Assembly: GCA_018340805.1 (NCBI GenBank) | Contig: JACMZG010001870.1 | Coordinates: 24,528,569-24,592,568 of the forward strand | Direction: 5' to 3' | DNA: 64,000 bases | Source: Microvelia longipes | Lineage: Eukaryota > Arthropoda > Insecta > Hemiptera > Veliidae | Part shown: positions 47,748 to 60,709 of the stretch, piece after piece | Layout of the letters: each line of letters opens with the position of its first letter | Position numbering within the stretch: position 1 is the first letter of the stretch | Notes under the pieces: model-generated | What the model saw: the letters and a program-made list of their open reading frames with translations, nothing else | What the model was told of the DNA's origin: nothing | Databases searched by the model: none | Translations under genes and position numbers: made by a program

Positions 47748-49865
47748 TGTTAAGAATATTTTTACCCTGCTCAGTGCGGTTGCATTTAGGGCTGGGCTGA
47801 AAAGAATGAAATAACTAGTACTTACCGCCAGACTAAACCTGCAGCACTGTTGACTTCTAATTGTAGAAAATAATTAATAAAAAAAAGAAACAACAAAACA
47901 ATGAGCGCCACCTATTTTATGAGGGTGAAAATAGGAAATATTTTGGTTAGGTATGATAGTGAAAATTATTTTGAGGCAGGTCTAAATGAGAGCATGGAAC
48001 TCAAGGTTCACATCAACTCTCGATTGAGGTAAGTATAAATATTGTTCCTTTAACTAGATAGTAAGTGATCTCTCTGTGGCTTATCACTCTCTCAACATCA
48101 ACTATAAGTATATCTGACCAAAAGTTCAGATTTAAGGTAAAGAAATATTCGTAAAAATGCGAGTCAGTTTTCTTCTAGTAAGCCAAGTAAAACTAATTTT
48201 AATTCTAAAATAGTGTAAACGCAGATTGTAGGAAATCTAACCATTAACTGCAGTATTTTCTTTCAAAGTATGAACTTAATATGCCGATGAAGAAATTTAA
48301 TGTAATTATAGATAGTAAATATAGTGTTAGATATAAATTTTAAAAAGAAATATCGGAAAACATACAAATGACACTGGTTCAAATATTAGAATTTACAATC
48401 TGTCCTTAAAATAAATAAGAAATACACAGACTAAATTAGGTTAAAAAAAAAATTAATAAATGAAAGTTATTATTAAGAAAATCTAAGCGACATAAATTAC
48501 TCCATGTAACAAATATTTTTAGTCTTAGTAAAATTTAATCAAAATTATATTTATCTTTAATATTTTGTAAATTCATAACTTATAAAATTTTCGTTCTAGA
48601 ACTCTTATAATTAAATACAAAAATTAATCATAACATTCTGAAAAAAAAAGGTTTTTCTATAAATATAAAAAAAATAAGATTTGAAATTATTATTATATTT
48701 ATTAATTCTAGGAATAGTTTTAGGCAGATAATATATTTAATAATTTATAGATAGGTAAATATTAGTAATTTAGATAGGTTAAAATATTTAGTAATTTTAG
48801 ATAGGTTAAAATATTTAATTTTTTAGATAGTAAGAAATAAGTTTTAAATTTGTTTTAAATAAATCATAGAATAGTATTTTATAAAAATAAGTATTTATAG
48901 AAAACAGATCAAACTTTCATCATTTTAACAAATTCGAAATTAACAAAATTAAATTTCTATTTATAATTTTCTTAAAACTTATAAATATTTTATTCACACT
49001 TATTTGTAACTTAACTTAAAATTTATTTATAATTATTTATATCTAAACCGGTATCTTAAACTCTGACGTATAACAAATCTTCAATTTCAAAAATCTCCTA
49101 ATTTTTAGAGGTTTATTATAGGACTAAATCCTCAAAATTATTAACGACTTACAGAATAAGGTGATGATCCTCAAACGAGAAAAGAACTGGACGGATGGTC
49201 ATTTCCATCGAGAAATCTCAAATTTCCGCCATTTTTCACTACCCAACTTCTGCAGCACGTTTATAGTTCCATAGCGTCACACTGTTAATGAGGTTAACTC
49301 CACAAAATTTAACTTTTCCACTCCGCAAGTTATTAATTTAACGTCGTTAAAGTTCCTTCAAAGAGTTAAAATTAACACTTCCCAACTATGGGCAACCGAT
49401 TAATTACACAACTGATTTTTAAATATATTTCACTAAATGAAATGTGACGTATTTTAATTCGCCGCTGGGGCGTCATTAACGAATGACATTAATTACTACA
49501 CATCAAGGTAGGTGAATACTGACTCGCTAATCCCTTGGGATAGAGCAGGTGGAATGGTTTGTTTACATCTGAATTGTTAATACTAGATAATGCCTAGTTA
49601 CGACAACGACACCTAATCAAAACAAACTCCGTTCCCTCGCTCTATCACAACATATTTTAAAATATAGAATTCAATTAATTAAATAAACCTCTGACTTGTT
49701 TATTTAACAGGTATCAAAACAAAATAAAATAAATAAAAATTATATAGGACCATAGATAGAAAGGAAGGAAAGAGATAGAGGAAACATAGGGATTGTTGGT
49801 ATCACAATGATCTACAATCACAAACAAATAGTCAAAACCATTAAATGAATTTAATGGTAACAACA
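47748..49865 (-). repeat. Candidate long LTR of a second Gypsy-type element
   Basis: On the + strand this begins TGTTAAGAATATTT at the satellite break and ends GGTAACAACA, giving TG...CA ends with TGTT/AACA inverted tips. It is followed by CCTCTCCTCGG, the complement of a purine-rich tract, and then by the pol fragment at 49895-50470 on the minus strand. This is the order expected for a 3' LTR, PPT and integrase read backwards. The length (2.1 kb) is unusual but known in some Gypsy elements. No second LTR is present, so the borders are inferred. Confidence 0.45.
47901..48028 (+). CDS. Small open frame ending at a strong 5' splice site
   Basis: An ATG after ACAAAACA opens 42 codons (MSATYFMRVKIGNILVRYDS, then ENYFEAGLNESMELKVH) that stay open to GATTGAG|GTAAGTAT, a near-consensus donor. 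I do not recognise the protein. It lies inside the candidate LTR, antisense to that element. It may be a captured host first exon, a functional antisense transcript or chance. Upstream, 47758-47800 is GC-richer (GCTCAGTGCGGTTGC), but no promoter was identified. Confidence 0.3.
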
Positions 49866-49894
49866 AAATCCTCTCCTCGGAGCTGACTGGATGG

Positions 49895-50470
49895 AGAATC
49901 TACGCCGATGACTCTGAAATCGCATCATCGGAAACATCATCTGGAGGAGCTGCCTTAAAGATCTTTAAGATGCCAGCAACCAACATCACGGTTATCAAGG
50001 TCAACTAGCTCGTAAACCTAATGGAGATACTTACTTTCACCTTAACTCGATAAATTTAGGAGCTAGCTTTGCCGAGAAGTGACGTGCAGTGTCAGATTGA
50101 TGGTATGTTCTACGCCATACAACATCTCCAACTTGGAACTCTGCTGGGCGTCTTCGTAGGTTGTAATAATGTCGTCCTTTGTTTTGAGCTTCGAGAAGCT
50201 TTGACTGAATTTGGTTGGTCACCTGATGAAGATTTTCTAACTCACGACTTCTTCTTTGGATACCATCCATCGCGTCGTTACCATCGATGCTTTCTGCTTT
50301 AGTCATGAGGTGATCCCTCCCTGAAGCAGCTAAACGTCATCCAAAGGTAAGATACGCAGGGATATATCCAGTAGATTCATGATGGGCTGTATTGATGGCA
50401 AAACGAATCTGTGGGAGTAACTATCCCAAGATCGGTGATTCTCTTTCAGTATGCTGAAATGGTTGTCTTT
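49895..50470 (-). pseudogene. Gypsy-type integrase C-terminal fragment inside the satellite
   Basis: On the minus strand the fragment starts near 50470 with a decayed core end including FAINTAHHESTGYIPAYLTF. A frameshift follows, then the frame 50306-50037 with YNLRRRPAEFQVGDVVWRRT and FSAKLAPKF, the post-integrase GPY-like module. The match then continues in another frame (VDLDNRD, LKDL words) to about 49900. At least two frameshifts and an internal stop are present. Upstream pol, gag and the 5' LTR are missing: satellite resumes at 50486. Not the same family as the errantivirus. Confidence 0.75.
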
Positions 50471-50485
50471 TCAGAAAAAATTTGT

Positions 50486-53400
50486 AGTGAATATATAAAG
50501 AAGTCACAGAGATGTAGCAAATTAAAGGAGCTCATAGGGGAGGGAAAATATAAAGAAGTAACAGAGATATAAGCAAGTTGAAGGAGGTCATAGTGAGTGA
50601 CAATATAAAGAAGAAACAGGGATATAGCAAGTTGAAGGAGGTCATAGGGTAGTGACTATATATAGAAGTAACAGAGATGTTAGCAAATTGAAGGAGGTCA
50701 TAGGGAAGGGAAAATATAAAAAAGTAACAGGGATATAGCAAATTAAAGGAAGTCATAGTGGAAAGACTATAAAAAATAGTTAGAGGGATATAGCAAGTTA
50801 AAGGAGGTCATAGGGAAGTGACAATATAAAGAAGTAACAGAGATATAGCAAGCTGAAGGAGGTCATAGGGGTGTAACTTTATAAAGACGTACTCCCCCAT
50901 GACCTCCTTCAACTTGCTATATCCTTCTTTAAAATGTCACTCCCTTATGACCTCCATTAATTTGCTACATCCCTGTATCTTTTTATAATGTCACTACCGT
51001 ATGAACCTCTATACTTGCTATATCCCTGTTACTTCTTTTTATTGTCACTCCACTATGACCTCCTTCAATTTGCTATATCCCTGTTTCTTCTTTATATATT
51101 CAGTCTCCTATAACCTCCTTTAACTTGCTATATTCTGTTACCTCTTTTATAAATCATTAAGGAGAGTGACTATATAAAGATGAAACAGGGATATAGCAGT
51201 TAATGGAGGTAATAGGAAAGTATAATATATAAGTAACAGGGATGAAGCAAATATAGGAGCTCATAGAAAGTGAATATATAAAGAGTATTAGGGATAGAGC
51301 AAGTTAAAGGAGGTCATAGGGGAGTGACAGTATAAAGAATTAACAGATATATAGCAAGTTAAAGAAGGTCATGGGGGAGTACTTCTTTTAAAGTCACTCC
51401 CGTATGACCTCCTTCAGCTTGCTATATCTCTGTTACTTCTTTATAATGTCACTTCCCTTTTAACTTCTTTAACTTGCTATATCCCTTTAACTTGTTACTT
51501 CATATTTGTCACTCCTTTATGACCTCCTTTAAGTTGCTATATCCCTGTTACTTCTTTTTATAGTCACTACCCTATAACTCCTTCAACTTGCGTATATCTC
51601 ATGTTACTTCTTATATAGTCACTACCCTATGACCTCTCAACATGTTATTTCTCTGTTACTTCTTTATATTGTCACTCCCCTATTACCTCCTTTAACTTGT
51701 TTTATCCCTGTTACTTCTTTATATACAACTGAGGAGATACAGGGATGTAGCAAATTAATAGAGGTCATAGTAAGTGACATTATAAAGATGTAACAGGAAT
51801 ATAGCAAGTTGAATAAGGTCATGTAACTTCTTTATATAGTTACTCCCCTATGACCTCCTTAAATTGGCTTCATCCTACCTTCTTTATATAGTCACTACCC
51901 TATGACCTCTTCAACTTTTCTAAATCTCTGTTACTTCTATATTTATTGTCACTCCCTATGACCTCCTTCAATTTGCCATATCCCTAATACTTCTTATATT
52001 GTTAATCTCTATCACTTCCTTTTTCTTGCTATATCATTATTACTTCTTTATATTGTTAATCCTTTATCACCTCCTTGACATTGCTATATCCCTTTTACTT
52101 CTTTATATATATTTACTCCTCTAAGAGCTCCTTCAATTTGCTATATCTCTGTTACTTCTTTATATATTTACTCCTCTAAGAGTCCCTTATATTATGCTTT
52201 ATCCCTGTTACTTTTTTATATATTCACTACCCTAGTACCTCCTTTAACTTGCTATATCTCGTTACTTCTTTATATTTTAGTAACTCCCTTATGATTTTAT
52301 AAAGAAGCTAACAGGATATAGCCATATTAAGGAAGGTCATAGGGACTGAATATATAAAGTAACAGGGGATGAGCAAATTTATAGGAGCTCATAGAAGAGT
52401 GAATATAAAAGAAGTAATAAGGGATATAGCAAGTAAAAAGAAGGTCGGTAGAGATTAAACAATTAAAAAGTATTAGGAGTATAGCAAGTTAAAGGCGTCA
52501 TAGGGTAGGGTTCCCCTATTACCTCCTTAAACTTGCTTTATCCCTGTTACTTCTTTATATAGTAACCCCCTTATTGAATTTTTATAAGAAGAAACAGGGA
52601 TATAGCAAAATTGAAGTTAGGTCAGTAGTGAGTGACCAATATAAGAAGCTAACAGGGAGTATAGCAAGTTAGAAGGAGGTCATTGGGTTCAGGAACTATA
52701 TAAAGAAGTAACAGGAGATGTAGGCAAACTATAAGGAGGTCATGGGGGAGGAAAATAAAAGAAGTAACAGGGATATAGCAAATAAAGGAGGTCATAGTGG
52801 GTGGACTATAAAAAAATAGTTACAGGGATCATGAGCAAGTTAAAGGAGGCATATGGAGGGACATTATATAAAAAATTAGGGATATAGCAAATTGAAGGAG
52901 GTTGTAGAGTGACTATAAAAAATAGTCTACAGCGGATATTAGCAAGTTAAAGGAGGTCATAGGGAGGGACATTATATAAAAAATTAGGGATATAGCCAAA
53001 TTGAAGGAGGGTCATAGTGGAGTGACTATAAAAAATAGTTACAGGGATATAGCATGTTAAAGGAGGTCATAGGGGAGTGACAATATATGAAGTAACAGGG
53101 ATATAGCAAAGGAAGGAGGTTATAAAGGAGTGACATTATAAAGAAGATACAGGGATGTAGCAAATTAATGGAGGTCATAGGGGAGTGACATTATAAAGAA
53201 GTAACAGGAATATAGAAAGTTAAAGGAGGTCATAGGGGAGTACTCTTTTAAAGTCACTCCCGTATACCTCCTTCAGTTTGCTATCCCTGTTACTTCTTTA
53301 TATTGTCACTCTCCTATGAACTCCTTTAACTTGCTATATTTCCTGTTACTTCATATATTGTCACTCTTTATGACTCTTTTAAGTTGCTATATCCCTGTAA

Positions 53401-56400
53401 CTTTCTTTTTATTAGTCACTACCCTATTACCCTGCAAACTTGCTAATCACTGTAACTTCTTTTTATAGTCACCGCCCTATACCTCCTTAACTTCATACAT
53501 CTCTGTTACTTCGTTATATAGTCACTACCCTATGACCTCTTTAAATTTGCTTTATCCCTGAACTTCTTTATATAGTAACTCCATTTATGATTTTATAAAA
53601 AGAAAAGGGATATAGCAAATATAAAGGAGGTCATAGGGGGAGGTCATTCTGTTACTATCTTTTATAGTGTCACTCCCTCTATGACCTCCATTAAATGCTA
53701 CATCCCTTTATCTTCTTTATATGTCAACTCCCCTATAAACCTCCTTCAACTTGCTATATCCTGACTTCATATATTGTCACTCCCTATGACCTCCTTTAAC
53801 GTGCTATATCCCTGTAACTATTTTATAGTCACTCCCCAATGACCTCCTTTAATTTGCTACATCTCTGTTACTTCTTTATATAGTCACTATCCTATGACCT
53901 CCTTCAATTTGCTATATCCCTGATTCTTCTTTATACATTCAGTCCCCTATGACCTCCTTTAACTTGCTATATCCCTGTTTCTACTTTATAAAATCATAAG
54001 GGAGTGACAATATAAAAGTACAGAGATATAGCAAAGTTAAAGGAGGTCATAGGGTAGTGACTATATGAGAAGTAACAGAGATATAGCTAGTTAAAGAAGG
54101 TTATAGGGTTGTGACTATAATAAGAAGTTACAGGGATATAGCAACTTTAAAGGAGGCATAAAGGATAAGAATATATGAAGAACCGAGATGTAGCAAATTG
54201 AAGGAGGTCATAGTGGAGTGACAAAAAATAGTTACAAGGATATAGCAGTTGAAGGAGGTCAATAGGGTAGTGCAATTATATAAGAAGTAACCGAGAATGT
54301 AGCAAATTGAAGGAGGTCATAGTGGAGTTGACTATAAAATGTTACAGGGATATAGCACGTTTTAAGGAGGTCATACGGGAGTGACAATATATGATGTAAC
54401 AGGGGATATAGCAAGCTGAAGGAGGTCATACGGGAGTGACTTTTAAAGAAGTACTCCCATACCTCCTTCAACTTGCTATATCCCTGTTACTTCTTTATAT
54501 TGTCACTCCACTATTGACCTCCTTCAATTTTTATATCCCTGATTCTTCTTTATACGTTTAGTCCCCTTATGACCTCCTTTAACTTGCTATATCCCTGTTT
54601 CTACTTTATAAAATCATAAGGGAGTGACAATATAAAAAAGTACAGAGATATAGCAAGTTAAAGGAGGCATAGGGTATGACTTTATGAAGAAGTAACAAGA
54701 TGATAGCTAGTTGAAGGAGGGGCTATGTGGAGTACTTCTTTAAAAGTCACTCCCGTATGACCTCCTTCAGCTTGCTATATCCCTGTTACTTCTTATTGTC
54801 ACTCCCCATACCTCCTAAACGTGCTATATCCCTGTAACTATTTGGTTAAGTCACTCCCTATGACCTTCTACAATTGCTTTACATCTCGGCTTATTTTTAT
54901 ATAGTCACTACCCTATGGACCTCCTTCAACTTGCTATATCCCTGTAACTATTTTTTATAGTCACATCCACTATGACCCTTCAATTTTCTTACATTCTTCG
55001 GTTACTTCATATTTCCTTACTCTTTATGACCTCCTTTAAGCTTGCTATATCCCCTGTAAGTTCTTAATTATAGTCACAACCCTATAACCTCCTTCAACTA
55101 GCTATATCTCTGTTACTTCTTCATATAGGTCACTACCCTATTTGATCTCCTTTAACCTTGCTATTTCTGTACATTTTTATATGTCACTCCCTTATGATTT
55201 TATAAAAGTAAGAAACGGGATTTATAGCAAGTTAAGGGGTCATTAGGAGGACGAATGTATAAAGAAGAATCAGGGATTATTAGCAAATTGAAAGGAGGTC
55301 ATAGTGGAGTTGACAAATAAAGAAGTAACAGGGTATAGCAAGTTGAAGGAGGTATAGGTAGTGACTATATAAGAAGTAACAGAGATGTAGCAAATTGAAG
55401 GAGTTCATAGGGGAGGTGACTATAAAAAATAGTTACAGGGATTATAGCACGTTAAAAGGAGGTCAAAGGGGAGTTGACAAATATATGTAAGTAACGGGGT
55501 TATAGAAGTTGAAGTGGTTATAGGGGAGTGACATTAGTAAGAGATACCGGATATAGCACATAAAGGGAGGTTCATAGAAAGTGGACTAAAAAAATACGTA
55601 GCGGGATATAGGCACGTTATACCTAGTTTAAGGAGGTTATAGGGTTGTGACTAAAATAAGAAGTATACAGGGATATAGCAACTTAAAGGAGGTCATAAAG
55701 GAGGTGAGAATATTAAGAGTTAACAGGGATGATAGCATGCTGAAGGAGTCATACGGGGGGACTATAAAAAATAGTTACAGGATATAGCACGTTAAAGGAG
55801 GTCATAGGGGAGTGACAATATATTAAAGATTTTATAAAGAAGAAAACAGGAGGTATAGCAACGTTAATAGGGAGGTCATAAGGGACTGAATGTATAAAGA
55901 GAATCAGGGATATAGCAAATTGAACGGAGGTTCATGTAGAGTGACAAATATAAAGCAGTAACAGGGATATAGCAGTTGAAAGGGGTTCATAGGGGTAGCT
56001 GGACATATAAAGAAGTAACCAAGATGTAGCAAATTGAAGGCGGGTTAAGTGGAGTGGACTATAAAAAATAGTTACAGGGAATAGGCACGTTAATGGAGGT
56101 CATAGGGGAGTGACAATATATGAAAAGTTACAGGGATTTAGCAAGCTGAAGGCAGGTCTACGGGAGTGACGTTTAAAGAAGGTTACTCCACTAACCTTCT
56201 TCAATTGCTTATATCCCTTGTTACTTCTTTATATTGTCACTCTACCTATGAACTTCCTTCTAATTTTCTTTATCGTGATTCTTCTTTGATACGTTTCAGT
56301 CCCCTTTATGACCTCCTTTAACTTGCTATATCCCTGTTTCTACTTTATAAAAATCATTAAGGGAGTGACATATAAAAATAGTAACAGAGATTAGCAAGTT

Positions 56401-59400
56401 AAGGAGGTCATGGGTAGGTGACTATATGAAGAAGTAACAGAGATATAGCTAGTTGAAGGAGGGTCTATAGGGTTGTGACTATTAAAAAAAGTTAATGGAG
56501 ATAGCACTTAATGGAGGTTAAAGGAGTGAGAATATATGAAGTAACAGGGATATAGCAAGCTGAAGGAGGTCATACGGGAGTGACTTTTAAAGAAGGTACT
56601 CCCATACCTCCTTAAATACATACATAGGGGAGTACTACACTCCCGCTATGACCCTCCTAAACGTTGCTATATCCCTTGTAACTTATTTTTTAAATCACAT
56701 CCACTTATGACCTCTACAATTTGCGTAATTCTCGGTTACTTCTTTATATAGTCACTACCCTATGACCTCCTTCAACTTGTCATATCCCTGTAAACTATTT
56801 TTAATTAGTCACTCCACTATGACCTCCCTTTCAATTTGCTACATCTCGGTTACTTCTTATTTCTACTTCTTATATGACCTCCTTTAAGTTGCTATTATCC
56901 CTGTAAGTTCCTTTTATAGTTTTCACAACCCTATAACCTTCCTTCAACTTAGCTATATTATATCTCTGTTACTTCTTCAGTATCGTCACCTCCCCTATGA
57001 TCTCCTTTAACTTGCTATATCTCTGTTTCTTTTTTATATTGTCACTCCCTTATGATTTTATAAAGAGAACGAGGGATAGTAGAGTTAAAGGGGGTCATAG
57101 GCGGACTGAATGTATAAAGAAGAATCAGGGATATAGCAAATTGAGAGGATGGTCATAGTGGAGTGACAAGTATAAGAAGTACAGGGATATAGCAAGTTGA
57201 AGGAGGTCATTAGGTGTGACTTATATTAAAGAGTAACAGAGATGTAGCAAATTTGAAGGAGTTCATGAGGGGAGTGACCTATAAAAAATAGTTACGGGTA
57301 TAGCACGTTAAAGGAGATCATAGGGGAGTGACAATATATAAGAACGGGATTATAGAAGTTGAAGGTGGTTATAGAGTGACTTATAAGAGATCACGGGATA
57401 TAGAACATAAAGGAGGTCATAGAGAAGTGACTATAAAAAATAGTACGGATATAGGCACGTTATACCCTAGTTTAAGGAGGTTATAGGATTGGTGACTAAA
57501 AATAAGAAGTACAGGAGTTATAGCAACTTAAGGAGGTTCATAAAGGAGTGAGATTAAGAAGTAACAGGGATATTAGGCATGTGAAGGATGTCATACGGGA
57601 GTGACTATTAAAAAATGTTACAGGGATATAGCACGTTAAGGAGGTATAGGGAGTGACTATATAAGATTTTTAAGAAGAACAGGGATATTACAAGTTAGGA
57701 GGTCATAGGGACTGAATTGTATAAAGAGATCAGGGATATAGCAAATTGAGAGGAGGTCATAGTATGGGTGCCAATATAGCAATGACCGGGATATAGAGTG
57801 AAGGAGGTCATAGGGTTAGTGACTATATAAAGACAGTAACAAGATGTGCAAATTGAAGGCGGTTATAGTGGAGTTGGATATTAAAAAATAGTTTACAGGG
57901 GATATAGCCGTTAAAGGGGTCATAGGGGAGTGACAATTATGAAGTAGTAAAGGGATTGCAAGCTGAAGGAGGTCATCGGGAGTGACGTTTAAAGAAAGTA
58001 CTCCACATAACCTTCTTTCAATGCTATATGCCTGTACTTCTTATTATGTCACTTATATGAACTCCTTCAATTTTCTATTCCGTTGATTCTTCTTTAACGT
58101 CGAGTCCCCTATGACCTCTTTAACTTTGCTATATTCCCTGTTTCTACTTTATAAATCATAAGGGAGTGACATATAAAAAAGTAAGAGATTATAGCAGTTA
58201 AGGGAGGTCATAGGGTGGTGACTATATGAAGAGTTAAGAGATATAGCTAGTTTGAGGAGGTTTAGGGTTTGACTATAAAAAAAGTTACAGGGATATTAGC
58301 GCTTAATGGAGGTTAAAGGGAGTGAGAATATATGAAGTAAACAGGATATAGCAAGCTGAGGAGGTCATACGGGAGTTGGACTTTTAAAGATTACTCCATA
58401 ATCTTTACTTGCTATATTCCTGTTACCTTTCTTTATAATGTCACTTCCTTGACTCCAGTTAATTTGCTAATCCCTGTATCTTCTTTATAATGCTTCACTC
58501 TTCCTATGCTCCTTTTTATTGCTATATCCCTAATATTGCATTTATTATATACGTTAATCCTCATACCATTTTTACTTGTTATAATCCCTATCTTCTTTAT
58601 TATTCACTCGTCTATGAGCTCATCATTTTTGCTTTATCCTGTTTATTTTATTATTTACCACCCTAGTACCCTTAACTTGCTATATCTTGTTCTTCTTTTA
58701 TGAGTGAAATCCTTATGATTTTTATAAGAAGTAACAGAATTTATTAGCATTTAAGGAGGTCATAGGGGATGATATATAAAAAGTATGGGATGAAGCAAAT
58801 ATAGAGCTCTAGAAGGTGATTTATAAGAAGTATTAGGGATTGGCAAGGTAAAGTTGTAGAGATTAACTAATATACAAAAGTATTAGAATTTAGCAAGTTA
58901 AGAGGAGTCTACGGTAGGTAAAATATAAAGAAGTAACAGGGATTAACAAATTGAGTAGGTTCTAGTGGGGTGACTTAAAAGTAGAATACAGGATATAGAA
59001 AGTTTAAAAAATGGTCATAGTTGAGGAGTGACATTATGAAGTAACAGGATATAGCAAGTTAAGGAAGGTTATGTGGGGTTACTTTCTTTTTAAGTTCACT
59101 CCGTTGCTCCTTCAACTTTGCTTATCTCTGTTACTTTTATTATTGTTCCTCCTTTAACCTCCTTAACTTGTATATTTCTAATATTATTTATATTGTTAAT
59201 CTCTTACAACCTTCTTTATCTTGCTATTCCTTTTACTTCTTTTATTTCTCCTCTATGAGCTCCTATATTTTGGCTTTCCTGTTACTTTTTTTATATATTC
59301 AGTCCCCCATGACCTCCTTTATTGTAGTTCCTGTTATTTTATTATTAGGATTTCATCATAAGATGAGTAAAGAGATATGCAGTTAAGGAGGTATCTAGGG

Positions 59401-60394
59401 GATTATTAAAAGTAACAGAGTTAGGCAATTGGGGTGCATAAGATTGAATATTAAGAAAAGTGTAATTGGTTCGGTGTTGTTCACTCTTGGGTTTTGGTAA
59501 GAGGTTATAGGATATGTTATTGTTACGCAAGGTTAAGCGAGGACTGACGATGGGATGAATTATAAGAAGGGTGGACTACAGGGAAGGCTGTAGTGCAACT
59601 TTTACTGGAGGTCTAGGGAAGTGACTTATTAGAAGTAACGGAAGCCCTGTTATGCTTGTTTGGAAGAGGGTTTTTGTGGGGAAGTCTTCTTTAAGTCTGA
59701 CTTAGTTGTTACCTTTTATATTCTGTAGTCGGTATTTGTGTATCCTTTTTGTTTGTATGTTTGTGGAATTTATAGTTTCATTATCTCTTTTATTCTCACT
59801 CTTATTTAAGCTATTATGATTGCGATTAACGTATGTAAATTTCTTTTTTTTTTTTTGATATGTCATAAACCTATTTATTATTAGCTCGTGGCTTCAATAT
59901 CTATTTTGTGTATTTTTCATAAAAGTCACTTCCTCTCATGCTCTTTACTTGCAGTTTATCTCTGTTAACTATCTCTTTTTTTGTAATCTGTTTTGTCATC
60001 TTCCCTTTGTTTTATATTGTTTTAATATAATTAAGGTAGTATTTGATATTTTTGGGGGCGGTACAATGTTTTTAAGGGTTAGGGGAATTAATATTAGTTA
60101 AATAGAGGTGAATATACAATTTAGTGTGATTTATATATAATTGAAGGGTCTAGTTATGTGATAAAATTTATGTTTTTATAGTGGACGCATATATTAAAGT
60201 ATATGTAAGGTGATTTTAATATATGCAGTTGTATTGGGTGTTATTGTTGGGATTGTATTGTTTTAAATAGTCACTCCGTAGATCTTCCTTTCTAGTTGCT
60301 TAATTTTTGTAGATATTCGCTGTTTATTGTACGTTATAACTTATATTGTGTCATCTGGAATGAGCCCTGTTGTGATTTATTTTTTGGGGTTTGT
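50486..60394. repeat. 55-bp satellite, main array with alternating orientation
   Basis: The same monomer as 46066-47745 in blocks of about 2-15 copies that alternate in direction. Plus blocks include 50486-50880, 51156-51385, 52590-53235, 53995-54445, 55200-56180 and 57060-57985; minus blocks include 50890-51150, 51390-51730, 51830-52285, 53245-53590, 53650-53990, 54740-55195 and 56690-57055. From about 52 kb the monomers show more and more single-base gains and losses, and beyond about 59.4 kb they are barely recognisable. Two conserved junction sequences recur. No gene is encoded. Confidence 0.95.
53982..54010. repeat. Satellite orientation-switch junction (type K)
   Basis: CTTTATAAAATCATAAGGGA then GTGACA joins a - block to a + block. 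The same form is at about 54593-54620, 56333-56365 and 58147-58170. The complement (TCACTCCCTTATGATTTTAT then AAAG) is at about 52292-52318, 55178-55205 and 57041-57066. A shortened form (GATTTTATAAAGAAG) also joins + blocks near 55828 and 60532. Confidence 0.8.
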
Positions 60395-60494
60395 NNNNNN
60401 NNNNNNNNNNNNNNNNNNNNNNNNNNNNNNNNNNNNNNNNNNNNNNNNNNNNNNNNNNNNNNNNNNNNNNNNNNNNNNNNNNNNNNNNNNNNNN
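60395..60494. other. Assembly gap of 100 N
   Basis: A run of exactly 100 N, the usual placeholder for a gap of unknown size, placed inside the satellite array. Open frames crossing it are meaningless. Confidence 0.99.
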
Positions 60495-60576
60495 GCTATA
60501 TCTCTGTACTCTTTATGTAGTACATCCTTAAGATTTTATAAAGAAGTTAAGGGAATGATAGCATTTAAAGGAGGTC
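60495..60576. repeat. Satellite remnant after the gap
   Basis: GCTATATCTCTGTAC, then a K-type junction AAGATTTTATAAAGAAGTTA, then ATAGCATTTAAAGGAGGTC. The monomer is cut mid-unit by the copia LTR at 60577. Confidence 0.85.
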
Positions 60577-60693
60577 TGTTGGCTTAGGCTAGATAAATTT
60601 TAAAACTCTTTTCAATACCAAAATATTAATCATGTATTTTTAAAAGAATTTGACTGACATGACAATTTCAAAATTATAAAAATTAATCCAACA
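60577..60693 (-). repeat. Copia 3' LTR, 117 bp
   Basis: TGTTGG...CCAACA with a perfect 6-bp inverted tip, adjoining GGAGGTC of the satellite on one side and a purine tract on the other. At 117 bp it is short for a copia LTR. The partner LTR is not in the window, so the length relies on tips and PPT position. Confidence 0.8.
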
Positions 60694-60709
60694 AATTCCC
60701 CCCTTAATT
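60694..60709 (-). other. Copia polypurine tract
   Basis: On the minus strand AATTAAGGGGGGAATT directly precedes the TGTTGG LTR start; it primes plus-strand synthesis. Confidence 0.85.

Noticed and set aside
46629..59530. Hydrophobic open frames with recurrent MTSFNLLYPCYF-like peptides
   Set aside because: They are the translation of the 55-bp satellite complement and change frame with each monomer.
46066..60576. Regularly spaced repeats that could suggest a CRISPR array
   Set aside because: The unit is contiguous with no unique spacers, orientation flips, and the genome is eukaryotic.
60296..60587. Open frames running through the N block
   Set aside because: They include the 100-N gap and have no sequence support.
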